DNA from: Streptomyces griseorubiginosus
GTDB lineage: Bacteria > Actinomycetota > Actinomycetes > Streptomycetales > Streptomycetaceae
Reading direction: 5' to 3'
Assembly (NCBI RefSeq): GCF_001514195.1
Contig: NZ_KQ948734.1
Coordinates: 340,462-404,461 of the forward strand
Length of the DNA stretch: 64,000 nucleotides
Of the stretch, positions 52,209 through 60,469 are shown in pieces. A program made the translations under genes and the position numbers. The notes beneath the pieces were generated by a model, which was not told the origin of the DNA, searched no databases, and saw only the letters and a program-made list of their open reading frames with translations. Numbering within the stretch: position 1 is the first letter of the stretch; every line of letters starts with the position of its first letter.

Positions 52209-54692
52209 ATGAGCAGCCTCTTTGACGACAGCTTCCTGGCGGACCTCCAGGCCCCTCGCGGGCACGCGGAGGAACCCCCGCCGCCGCCCGAGGACGACCA
52301 CGTGCCGGAACCCGTTCCGGACGACCTGTTCGGCGGGAAGTTCGACGTGCCCCCGGACCGGGACGCCTACTACCGCGACGGCGCCCCCCGCCCGGTGCTG
52401 GACGCCGCCGCGCTCCTGGACGGGCTGAACGAGAACCAGCGCGCCGCCGTCGTGCACTCCGGCACCCCGCTGCTCATCGTGGCCGGTGCCGGCTCCGGCA
52501 AGACCCGGGTGCTCACCCACCGCATCGCCCACCTCCTCGGCGAGCGCCGTGTCCACCCCGGCCAGATCCTCGCGATCACCTTCACCAACAAGGCCGCGGG
52601 CGAGATGAAGGAGCGCGTCGAGCAGCTCGTCGGCCCGCGCGCCAACGCGATGTGGGTGATGACCTTCCACAGCGCGTGCGTGCGGATCCTGCGGAGGGAG
52701 TCGAAGAAGCTCGGGTTCACCTCCTCCTTCTCGATCTACGACGCCGCCGACTCCAAGCGTCTGATGGCCCTGGTCTGCCGCGACCTGGACCTCGACCCCA
52801 AGAAGTTCCCGCCGAAGTCCTTCAGCGCCAAGATCAGCAACCTGAAGAACGAGCTGATCGACGAGGAGGACTTCGCCGCCCAGGCCGCCGACGGCTTCGA
52901 GAAGACCCTGGCCCAGGCCTACGCCCTCTACCAGTCGCGGCTGCGCGAGGCCAACGCCCTCGACTTCGACGACCTGATCATGACCACGGTCAACCTGCTG
53001 CGCGCCTTCCCGGACGTCGCCGAGCACTACCGCCGCCGCTTCCGGCACGTCCTCGTCGACGAGTACCAGGACACCAACCACGCCCAGTACGCGCTGGTCA
53101 GGGAGCTGGTCGGCACCTCCGAGCACCCCGTCGACGTACCGCCGAGCGAGCACGACCTGCCGCCCGCCGAGCTCTGTGTCGTCGGTGACGCCGACCAGTC
53201 GATCTACGCCTTCCGCGGCGCGACCATCCGCAACATCCTCCAGTTCGAGGAGGACTACCCGGACGCGACGACGATCCTCCTGGAGCAGAACTACCGCTCC
53301 ACCCAGACGATCCTCACCGCCGCCAACGCCGTCATCGAGCGCAACGAGTCACGCCGCCCCAAGAACCTGTGGACCAACGCGGGCGCGGGCGCGCGCATCA
53401 CCGGCTATGTCGCCGACACCGAGCACGACGAGGCGCAGTTCGTCGCCGACGAGATAGACCGTCTCACCGACGCGGGCGACGCGAAGGCCGGCGATGTCGC
53501 GGTCTTCTACCGCACCAACGCGCAGTCCCGTGTCTTCGAAGAGGTCTTCATCCGCGTCGGCCTGCCCTACAAGGTCGTCGGCGGCGTCCGCTTCTACGAG
53601 CGCAAGGAGGTCCGGGACGTCCTGGCCTACCTGCGCGTCCTCGCCAACCCGGAGGACTCGGTGCCGCTGCGCCGGATCCTCAATGTGCCCAAGCGAGGCA
53701 TCGGCGACCGCGCGGAGGCGATGATCGACGCGCTCTCCCAGCGCGAGAAGATCAGCTTTTCGCAGGCGCTCAAGCGCGTCGACGAGGCGTACGGCATGGC
53801 CGCGCGCTCCACCAACGCCGTGAAGCGGTTCAACGTGCTGATGGAGGAGCTCCGGACCATCGTCGAGTCCGGCGCGGGCCCGGCGACCGTCCTGGAAGCC
53901 GTCCTGGAACGCACCGGCTATCTCGCCGAGTTGCAGGCCTCCACCGACCCCCAGGACGAGACCCGCATCGAGAACCTCCAGGAACTCGCCGCCGTGGCCC
54001 TGGAGTTCGAGCAGGAGTCCGGCGAGGGCGAGGAGACCGGCTCGCTCTCCGACTTCCTGGAGCGGGTCGCGCTCGTCGCCGACTCCGACCAGATCCCCGA
54101 CGAGGACGAGGACGGCTCCGGCGTCATCACCCTGATGACCCTGCACACCGCCAAGGGCCTGGAGTTCCCGGTCGTCTTCCTCACCGGCATGGAGGACGGC
54201 GTTTTCCCGCACATGCGCGCCCTCGGCCAGACCAAGGAGCTGGAGGAGGAGCGGCGGCTCGCGTACGTCGGCATCACGCGCGCGCGTGAGCGGCTGTACC
54301 TGACCCGGTCCTCCCTGCGCAGTGCGTGGGGGCAGCCGTCGTACAACCCGCCCTCCCGCTTCCTGGAGGAGATCCCGGCGCAGCACGTCGACTGGAAGCG
54401 CACGGGGGCGACCGCCGCTCCCGCGGGGCCGGTCTCGGGCATCGCCGCCTCGCTGTCCTCGTCCCGGTCGCGGTCCTCGGCGTCGGGTGCGTCCGGCTTC
54501 GCGACGCGCCGGACCTCGGAGAAGCCGGTGGTCGCGCTGGCCGTCGGCGACCGGGTCACCCACGACCAGTTCGGGCTCGGCACCGTGGTCGGGGTCAAGG
54601 GCACCGGCGCCAACGCCGAGGCGACCATCGACTTCGGCGAAGCCAAGCCGAAGCGGCTGCTGCTGCGGTACGCGCCGGTGGAGAAGCTGTAG
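52209..54692 (+). CDS. pcrA: ATP-dependent DNA helicase PcrA/UvrD
   Basis: 827 aa from ATG 52209 (GGAGAG upstream). Superfamily 1A motifs: Walker A AGAGSGKTRVLTHRI near residue 95, motif II DEYQDTN, motif III GDADQSIYAFRGA, motif IV QNYRST, motif V/VI LMTLHTAKGLEFPVVF and YVGITRARERLYL. The N-terminal ~70 residues are acidic and Pro-rich. The C-terminal VGDRVTHDQFGLGTVVGVKG is the Tudor-like domain that binds RNA polymerase. It unwinds DNA in repair and replication restart. The damage-type promoter matches its role. Confidence 0.96.
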   Translation: MSSLFDDSFLADLQAPRGHAEEPPPPPEDDHVPEPVPDDLFGGKFDVPPDRDAYYRDGAPRPVLDAAALLDGLNENQRAAVVHSGTPLLIVAGAGSGKTRVLTHRIAHLLGERRVHPGQILAITFTNKAAGEMKERVEQLVGPRANAMWVMTFHSACVRILRRESKKLGFTSSFSIYDAADSKRLMALVCRDLDLDPKKFPPKSFSAKISNLKNELIDEEDFAAQAADGFEKTLAQAYALYQSRLREANALDFDDLIMTTVNLLRAFPDVAEHYRRRFRHVLVDEYQDTNHAQYALVRELVGTSEHPVDVPPSEHDLPPAELCVVGDADQSIYAFRGATIRNILQFEEDYPDATTILLEQNYRSTQTILTAANAVIERNESRRPKNLWTNAGAGARITGYVADTEHDEAQFVADEIDRLTDAGDAKAGDVAVFYRTNAQSRVFEEVFIRVGLPYKVVGGVRFYERKEVRDVLAYLRVLANPEDSVPLRRILNVPKRGIGDRAEAMIDALSQREKISFSQALKRVDEAYGMAARSTNAVKRFNVLMEELRTIVESGAGPATVLEAVLERTGYLAELQASTDPQDETRIENLQELAAVALEFEQESGEGEETGSLSDFLERVALVADSDQIPDEDEDGSGVITLMTLHTAKGLEFPVVFLTGMEDGVFPHMRALGQTKELEEERRLAYVGITRARERLYLTRSSLRSAWGQPSYNPPSRFLEEIPAQHVDWKRTGATAAPAGPVSGIAASLSSSRSRSSASGASGFATRRTSEKPVVALAVGDRVTHDQFGLGTVVGVKGTGANAEATIDFGEAKPKRLLLRYAPVEKL

Positions 54693-54706
54693 CTCCGCGA
54701 AAAGGC

Positions 54707-54740
54707 GGCCGGACCGGGGTTCTGCTCGGGTCCGGCCCTT
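54707..54740 (+). terminator. Terminator of pcrA
   Basis: GGCCGGACC (54707-54715) pairs with GGTCCGGCC (54729-54737), followed by CTTT. Confidence 0.8.
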
Positions 54741-54764
54741 TGGCGTGGCGAGGATGCCCGCTGG

Positions 54765-54965
54765 TCCGGTCGGCCGAGGCTGGGTTTGCGATGGGCACAG
54801 TCGGCCGAGGCTGGGGTTGCACGTATCCGGCCGGCGGGGGCGCGGGTCGCTTACGGTCCGGTCGGCCGGTGGCTTGGGTTACGTCCGGTCCGGTCGGCGG
54901 GTGGCTTGGGTTGCGTACGCCCGCTGGCCGGTTGCTCAAGTTGCGTACGGCCCGGGCTTGTTCGC
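54765..54965. repeat. Degenerate tandem repeats downstream of pcrA
   Basis: Units related to GGTCGGCCGGTGGCTTGGGT, often with TTACGTCC or TTGCGTACG between them, recur about six times in this gene-free gap. Imperfect, mixed lengths. Confidence 0.6.
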
Positions 54966-54973
54966 GGGTCGGG

Positions 54974-56563
54974 TTACGTCGGGTCCAGCCCGTGGCTGCG
55001 CAGCCACGGCAGGGGGTCTATGGCCGAACCGCCCGCCGGGTGCACCTCGAAGTGCAGGTGAGGGCCGGTCGAGTTGCCGGAGTTGCCCGAGTACGCGATC
55101 GGGTCGCCGGCCTTGACCGTCGTACCGGAGGAGACGCGGTAGCTGGAGAGGTGGCAGTACCACGTCTCCGTGCCGTCCTTCGCCGTCACGACCATCATGT
55201 TGCCGTACGCGCTGTTCCACTGCGTGCGCACGGTGCCGTCGGTCGCGGCCATCACCGTCGTGCCGTACGACACCGGGAAGTCGATGCCGGTGTGGACGGA
55301 CATCCAGTTGACGCCGGCCTGCCCGAAGTAGGCGCTGAGACCGCGCTGTGCGACCGGGAGGGCGAACTTCGGGCGCAGCCGCTCCTTGCGGGCCGCCTCC
55401 TCCGCCGCCTTCTTCTTCTCGGCCACCTGCTGGGCCTTGAGGTCGATGCGTTCCTGGGTACGGCTGGCCCGGTCGGCGAAGTCGTCGGCGCCGGCCGAGA
55501 GGCTCTCGAGCTGGGTGTCCAGCTTGTCGTTCGCGACGGACGGCTTGACCGCGGTCGGGTCCGCCAGCGTCTTCGCGGTGCTCTGCTCGCCGCCGGTCAG
55601 CGTGCCGACCGAGGCGGCGGCGATCCCGGCGACCCCCATGACACACGCCGAGGGAACGGCGATCGTCAGCAGCGCGGAGCGCTTCGCGGGCGTACGGCGG
55701 CGGGAGCGGCTGGCGGTGCGGGCGGCGACGCGGGAGCCCGGGGCGGGCGCCGCCTCGGCCGAGTAAGCCTCCTCCTGGTCGTCCAGGAGCCGGCCGTCGA
55801 TGTCGTGCACGGCGGGCATCTCGCCGGTGCCGGTGAGGGCGGTGTCGGTGGACTCGCCGTCGTGCGAGGTGTGTTCGGCGTAGCCGTCGCCGTAAGGATT
55901 CGCCTCGTCGTACGCGTGGCCTTCGGCGTAGGCGTGGGTCTCGTCGTAGGCATGGCCCTCATCGAACGCGTGGCCCTCGTCGTACCCGGCCTGCTCGAAC
56001 GTGGTCGTCGCCTGCGGGTCGGCCGCCGGGCCGTCGGAGTTCCACTGCGTGGCGTCGTACGCGCCGGTGTCGAAGGCCTGCGTGCCCCATTCCCACTGCT
56101 GGGTCCGGTCGGCCTGGTGCGCGGAGGGGTCGAGCTGCTGCCAGGCGCCTGCGTCCCACTCACCGCTGTGGTCGGGGCTGCCCGACTGCGGGGGGATCGC
56201 GCCGAGGTGCTGCTGGTCGCCGCCCCACTGCGTGGCGTCGTACGCGCCGGTGTCGTAGGCGGCGTGATGCTGGGCCGCGTACATGTCGTAGTTCAGGGTC
56301 TGGTGACCGCCGGTGTTCCACGTGGAGGTGTCGTACGAACCGGTGCCGTCGCCCGGCATGTTGCCGAAGAGCGGATCCGTCTCGAAGGTGCCGGTGGCGT
56401 TTGAGGTGTCCGAGCCCGGGAAACCAGTGGCGTCGTAACCGCCGTACGTGGTGAAGTCGCCGTACTGGGCCTCCTGGGAGCCGTACGACGCATAGGGCGA
56501 CGAGTCGGCGTCGGAAGCCGGAGCCGGGGTGGTCATTGTCCCCGACGGGTGACGGTCGTTCAC
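54974..56563 (-). CDS. Membrane-anchored M23 peptidase with long disordered cytoplasmic domain
   Basis: 529 aa from GTG 56563. The N-terminal ~290 residues are disordered, rich in Asp, Tyr, Gly, His and Gln, with repeats (DEGHAYDETHAYAEGHAYDE and the duplicated GAYDATQW). One transmembrane helix lies near 296-318 (LLTIAVPSACVMGVAGIAAA), then a coiled coil (RASRTQERIDLKAQQVAEKK). The C-terminal M23 (LytM) domain has the zinc ligands in HTGIDFPVSYGT and HLHFEVHP, so it is likely active as a lysostaphin-type endopeptidase on peptidoglycan. The start codon at 56536 is an alternative. Cytoplasmic disorder may sense growth state. Confidence 0.88.
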   Translation of the reverse strand: MNDRHPSGTMTTPAPASDADSSPYASYGSQEAQYGDFTTYGGYDATGFPGSDTSNATGTFETDPLFGNMPGDGTGSYDTSTWNTGGHQTLNYDMYAAQHHAAYDTGAYDATQWGGDQQHLGAIPPQSGSPDHSGEWDAGAWQQLDPSAHQADRTQQWEWGTQAFDTGAYDATQWNSDGPAADPQATTTFEQAGYDEGHAFDEGHAYDETHAYAEGHAYDEANPYGDGYAEHTSHDGESTDTALTGTGEMPAVHDIDGRLLDDQEEAYSAEAAPAPGSRVAARTASRSRRRTPAKRSALLTIAVPSACVMGVAGIAAASVGTLTGGEQSTAKTLADPTAVKPSVANDKLDTQLESLSAGADDFADRASRTQERIDLKAQQVAEKKKAAEEAARKERLRPKFALPVAQRGLSAYFGQAGVNWMSVHTGIDFPVSYGTTVMAATDGTVRTQWNSAYGNMMVVTAKDGTETWYCHLSSYRVSSGTTVKAGDPIAYSGNSGNSTGPHLHFEVHPAGGSAIDPLPWLRSHGLDPT

Positions 56564-56611
56564 CAACTTCTCTTTCGCCTCGACAACAGGGGCTGCCAGA
56601 GCAGTGCGGCG

Positions 56612-56641
56612 ACTGTACCCGGCGGTACGCGGGCGCGACAA
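56612..56641 (-). promoter_or_regulatory. Promoter of the M23 peptidase gene
   Basis: On the minus strand: TTGTCG (56641-56636), 18 bp, TACAGT (56617-56612); leader about 40 nt. The rest of the gap up to 56853 shows nothing. Confidence 0.65.
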
Positions 56642-56853
56642 TCTTCAACTGGTTTCGGGCGCGCAGGAAACGGGCATTCGGCCGTGTTTCGGGGGAGGGC
56701 GGGCGGGAGTTTGGCCCTGTGTTCGAGAGTTGTTCGATGTCGGTTGGTGGCCTGAGGGCTGTCGGCGGGCTGTTGGCGCCCTGTCGACACCCTGCACCTG
56801 CTGTCCGTTATGACTCTTACGGCCCCTTGCGGCCCTTGTAGCCCTTACGGCCG

Positions 56854-57723
56854 TTACGCCACGGTCAGTCCGCCGGTGCGGCCCACCGTCTCCTCTCCGG
56901 GGCGCGCGGTGTCGAGCACCTGCCTTATGCCGCTCGCCACGGCGGGGTGCACAGGCAGGGCGAGATGGCCGATCCCGCTGACCCGGACGTTCTCCGCCAG
57001 CAGGTCGGCGTGGTCGATGCATGCGGCATCCAGCGGGTCCATCAGGTGGTCGAGGTCGCTCCAGAAGCTCACGAAGTGCGTACGGCATCCCGGAGCCGGC
57101 TGGGTGAGCTCCTCCAGCAGCTCCGAGCCGGGGCGCATCTGGCGCACGATCGGGTGCGCGTTCGCCAGTGGCGCCACCCGGGTGCCGGAGTGCGGCGTGC
57201 CGAGGGTGACCAGCGTGCGGACCCGGGTGTCGCCGCCCAGGCGCTGCACGTAGTACCGGGCGATGAGACCCCCGAGGCTGTGCCCGACGACATCGACCTG
57301 TCGGCTGCCCGTGCGCTCGCAGATTCCCTCGATGTGCCGGCCCAGCAGCTCCGCCGCGACACGGATGTCGCAGGTCAGCGGGGAGTAGTTCAGGGACTCG
57401 ATCTGCTGCCTGCCGTGCTGGGCGAGGCTGCGGCGCAGGAGGACGAACACGGAGCGGTTGTCGATGAAGCCGTGCAGCAGCACGACCGGCGGCTTGGCCT
57501 CGGTCGGCAGCTGGGCGGCGCCGTCCTCCGGGGAGGGGAGCGGGGGGAGCGCGGAGCGGCGCTCCTGGGCGATACCGGAGGGGTAGAGGAGGAGGTGGCC
57601 CGCGAGGATCGCCATCTCCAGGGCGGTCGCTTTCAGGAGGGCCAGGGAGAGTCCCGCCAGTCTGCCGGGCAGCAGGCGCTGGCAGAGGGGGAGAAAGGGC
57701 AGCGCCGCCTTGGTGACCTTCAT
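56854..57723 (-). CDS. Alpha/beta-hydrolase, lipase/esterase family
   Basis: 289 aa from ATG 57723 with AGGAGG upstream on the minus strand. An N-terminal hydrophobic helix (LAGLSLALLKATALEMAILAGHLLLY) may anchor or export it. Lipase motifs: oxyanion HG in PPVVLLHGFIDNRS; nucleophile elbow GHSLGG; and the catalytic Asp/His region (WSDLDHLMDPLDA, then GIGHLAL). It resembles LipA/EstA-type lipases acting on acyl esters. Substrate unknown. Ends 290 bp from the M23 gene on the same strand. Confidence 0.87.
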   Translation of the reverse strand: MKVTKAALPFLPLCQRLLPGRLAGLSLALLKATALEMAILAGHLLLYPSGIAQERRSALPPLPSPEDGAAQLPTEAKPPVVLLHGFIDNRSVFVLLRRSLAQHGRQQIESLNYSPLTCDIRVAAELLGRHIEGICERTGSRQVDVVGHSLGGLIARYYVQRLGGDTRVRTLVTLGTPHSGTRVAPLANAHPIVRQMRPGSELLEELTQPAPGCRTHFVSFWSDLDHLMDPLDAACIDHADLLAENVRVSGIGHLALPVHPAVASGIRQVLDTARPGEETVGRTGGLTVA

Positions 57724-57988
57724 GGCCGACCTCCTGTCGGCACACGGGAGGACAGCTCCGTCCCCCGTGTGCGCTCGTGGGAAGCCGCGGCGAAGGTCGT
57801 CATCGGCGTCGACGGAGCGCGAGTGGGGCTCGCGGGGCGGGTGCGGCGTGCGGCGCGGGGTTCCGGGGGCGCCGGACGGTCCGGCGGTGCCGAGGATGGG
57901 GGCGGTGCTGTTGTTGCGGTTTGTACTCGTGCTTGTCCTTGTCGGGCGGACGGTGTCCGTGGTGCTGGTAGTGCGCCGGTGACGTGCC

Positions 57989-58126
57989 TTACCTGTCCTG
58001 CATGCCCTTCGTGCCGTCGCCGGTGCGCCGCACCGCCGTGGCGCGCAGACTGCGGCGCGGCGGTGCGACGACCACGTTGCGGCTCCCGAACGTGTCCCAC
58101 CATCTGATTTCCCCCTCGATGACCAT
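57989..58126 (-). CDS. Putative 45-residue protein with coding bias
   Basis: ATG 58126 to TAA 57989-57991. Third-position G/C is about 91% in this frame (41 of 45), while the same frame upstream loses the bias. The product starts MVIEGEIRWWDTFGSRNVVV and is Arg-rich afterwards. There is no ribosome site; the start could lie slightly upstream at in-frame TTG codons or be leaderless. I do not recognise it. The rest of the gap 57724-58227 holds no other gene; the mutase-subunit promoter should lie at its right end (TACTAG/TAGGTA around 58188-58203). Confidence 0.38.
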   Translation of the reverse strand: MVIEGEIRWWDTFGSRNVVVAPPRRSLRATAVRRTGDGTKGMQDR

Positions 58127-58227
58127 CGGAAACAGCCGGTCGCGGTATGGCGGCGACAACGTCCGTTCACATTCCCGGTCTGTGCGGTACTAGTCGGTAG
58201 GTACGCAGTCGCTTCATGGAGGCAGTG

Positions 58228-58644
58228 ATGGGTGTGGCAGCCGGTCCGATCCGCGTGGTGGTGGCCAAGCCGGGGCTCGACGGGCACGACCGTGGAGCCA
58301 AGGTGATCGCGAGGGCCCTGCGCGACGCGGGCATGGAGGTCATCTACACCGGGCTCCATCAGACTCCCGAGCAGATCGTCGCCACCGCGATCCAGGAGGA
58401 CGCCGACGCGATCGGCCTCTCCATCCTCTCCGGGGCCCACAACACGCTCTTCGCCGCGGTGATCGACCTGCTGAAGGAGCGGGAAGCGGAGGACATCCTC
58501 GTCTTCGGCGGCGGGATCATCCCGGAGGCGGACATCCCGGCGCTGAAGGAGAAGGGCGTCGCGGAGATCTTCACGCCGGGAGCGACTACGCAGGCGATTG
58601 TGGACTGGGTGCGGGAGAATGTGCGGCGGCCGGCGGGGGCGTAG
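58228..58644 (+). CDS. icmB: Small cobalamin-binding subunit of an acyl-CoA mutase (isobutyryl/methylmalonyl type)
   Basis: 138 aa from ATG 58228 with GGAGG five bases upstream (ATG 58216 is less likely). The B12-binding domain is complete: the axial-ligand motif [11 protein letters not shown] (DxHxxG, His coordinating cobalt), then GLSILSGAH and the GGGIIP loop. A separate B12 subunit of this size is the IcmB/small-subunit type, which works with an unlinked large IcmA subunit to interconvert isobutyryl-CoA and n-butyryl-CoA, precursors of polyketides. The large subunit is not in the window. Confidence 0.87.
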   Translation: MGVAAGPIRVVVAKPGLDGHDRGAKVIARALRDAGMEVIYTGLHQTPEQIVATAIQEDADAIGLSILSGAHNTLFAAVIDLLKEREAEDILVFGGGIIPEADIPALKEKGVAEIFTPGATTQAIVDWVRENVRRPAGA

Positions 58645-58776
58645 GCGTACGGCGTCCGGGTGGGTCTGCGGGGGTACCTGAGGTCGCTGTCGGGCAGGTC
58701 GGCCAGGCCGCCGGGCGGGTCGGGGCGCCAGGTGGGTCGGCTGAGGAAACCGCCCCCAGCAGTACGCCGCACGGCA

Positions 58777-60390
58777 TTACCCTTTCGGCTCCCCCTTCAG
58801 CTCCTCCGCCATCGCCCCCCGCAACCGCAACGTCGTCACCAGGCGCTGGAAGGCCTCCGCCCAGTAACCTCCCGCGCCGGGGCTCGCGTCCTCTCGCTCG
58901 TCCGGGACCGCCATCAGGCCCTCCAGACGCCCCGCCTCGCCCGGATCGAGGCACCGCTCCGCCAGCCCCATCACCCCACTGAAACTCCACGGATAACTCC
59001 CTGCGTCCCGGGCGATGTTGAGCGCGTCGACCACCGCCCGTCCCAGTGGCGCAGCCCACGGCACGGTGCAGACTCCGAGCAGCTGGAACGCCTCGGACAG
59101 GCCGTGAGTCGCGATGAACCCCGCCACCCACTCCGCCCGCTCCTCCGCCCCCAAAGTGCCGAGCAGCTTGGCCCGTTCGGCCAGCGACACCGCTCCCGGA
59201 CCACCGGCTTCCGGCGCCGCCGGCACCCCGAGCAGGGCTCGGGCCCACCGGGCGTCCCGTTGCCGTACGGCGGCCCGGCACCACGCCGCGTGCAGCTCGT
59301 CGCGCCAGTCGTCCGCCACGGGCAGCGCCACGATCTCCTCGGGGGTCCGTCCGCCCAGCCGGTCCGGCCATCCGCTCAGCGGTGCCGCCTCCACCAACTG
59401 CCCGAACCACCAGGACCGTTCACCCCGACCCGAGGGCGCCTTCGCCACGACGCCGTCGCGCTCCATGCCCGGGTCGCACTCGTGCGGTGCCTCGATGACG
59501 ATCGTCGGCGTGGCATGGGTACGGTCGACGGCCACGCACGCCCCGGCCCTGACCGCCATCCGGGCCGCCAGTGCCGAGCCCGGCAGCGCCGACAGCAACT
59601 CCGCCGCCGTGGCCCGCACATTGCGGCTCCGGTCCGCGAGTGCCTGCTCCAGGAACGGCTCGTCGTCCGCGCTCAGTCCCGTCCGCAACGAGTCGAGGAA
59701 CATCAGCCGGTCCTCGGCGCGCTCGGTCGCCCAGGTCGTCGCGAGCAACTCGCGGGCGGCGGCGGCCTCCCGGGCCCGGATCGTCGCGAGCAGCGCGACC
59801 CGCTCCGCGAACAGCCCCTCCTCCCACAGCTGTCGCACCGCTGCCGTGTCCTGCGGAGGGGGCAGTGCCGTCCCGCCGCCCGGTGTCGCGCGCAGGGCGA
59901 ACCGCCAGTCCGGGTTCAGCCGGGCGAGCCAGGTGGCCCGGGGTCCGGCGAAGGCCAGTGCAGCCGGCCGCAGGTCGGTACGCCCCCGGGCCGCGTCCAG
60001 CAGGGCGGGCACCAGGTGCGGGGGTGCCGCGTAGCCGTGTGCGTTGGCCGCCGAGAGCCACTGCGGCAGCAGCTCCATCAGATCGGGTGCCGTTCCCCTG
60101 CGGCCACTGCTCCCCGTGCCCGGCCGGTCGGCCAGCAGCATCGAGAGCCGACGGGACGCGGCGGCGGGCAGCGCAGGGCGGCTGTCCTGAGGCGCCGGCT
60201 GCGGGCGCTCCGCCGCACGCGTGGGCCGCAGTCCGGCCCGTCGCCGTACGGTCTCCACGGCCGCCGCGTCCAGCAGAGCCGTCGGTGCGTCGGAGCCGGG
60301 GACGACGCCGGGCGGCGTACGGCGTGCGGTGCCGAGCAGAGCCGAGGTGACGAGCTCCTCCCAGACGTCCGGGGCGGAGGTCTTGTTCAT
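58777..60390 (-). CDS. DUF5691 protein of a MoxR/SWIM island
   Basis: 537 aa from ATG 60390. No signal peptide and no catalytic motif. It is Ala/Leu/Arg-rich with predicted helical repeats (ARELLATTWATERAEDRLMFLDSLR, then FLEQALADRSRNVRATAAELLSALPG), HEAT-like in appearance. The N-terminal WEELVTSALLGTARRTPP and the length match the DUF5691 family. The gene follows the SWIM-domain gene with an 80-bp gap and is probably cotranscribed. The combination SWIM, DUF5691, MoxR and DUF5682 is the conserved set seen in E. coli-like yehLMPQ systems. Confidence 0.82.
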   Translation of the reverse strand: MNKTSAPDVWEELVTSALLGTARRTPPGVVPGSDAPTALLDAAAVETVRRRAGLRPTRAAERPQPAPQDSRPALPAAASRRLSMLLADRPGTGSSGRRGTAPDLMELLPQWLSAANAHGYAAPPHLVPALLDAARGRTDLRPAALAFAGPRATWLARLNPDWRFALRATPGGGTALPPPQDTAAVRQLWEEGLFAERVALLATIRAREAAAARELLATTWATERAEDRLMFLDSLRTGLSADDEPFLEQALADRSRNVRATAAELLSALPGSALAARMAVRAGACVAVDRTHATPTIVIEAPHECDPGMERDGVVAKAPSGRGERSWWFGQLVEAAPLSGWPDRLGGRTPEEIVALPVADDWRDELHAAWCRAAVRQRDARWARALLGVPAAPEAGGPGAVSLAERAKLLGTLGAEERAEWVAGFIATHGLSEAFQLLGVCTVPWAAPLGRAVVDALNIARDAGSYPWSFSGVMGLAERCLDPGEAGRLEGLMAVPDEREDASPGAGGYWAEAFQRLVTTLRLRGAMAEELKGEPKG

Positions 60391-60469
60391 GCGGTTCCTT
60401 TCCGTCCGGTCGGGGTGGGGGGTTTCGTGCGACGCGTGCGCGTGATCGCAGTCGGCCGTCTGGTGTCGG

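Noticed and set aside
57720..58103. 127-codon frame on the minus strand upstream of the lipase
   Set aside because: Low-complexity Arg/Pro/Ala product overlapping the better-supported 45-codon frame; runs into the lipase ribosome site.
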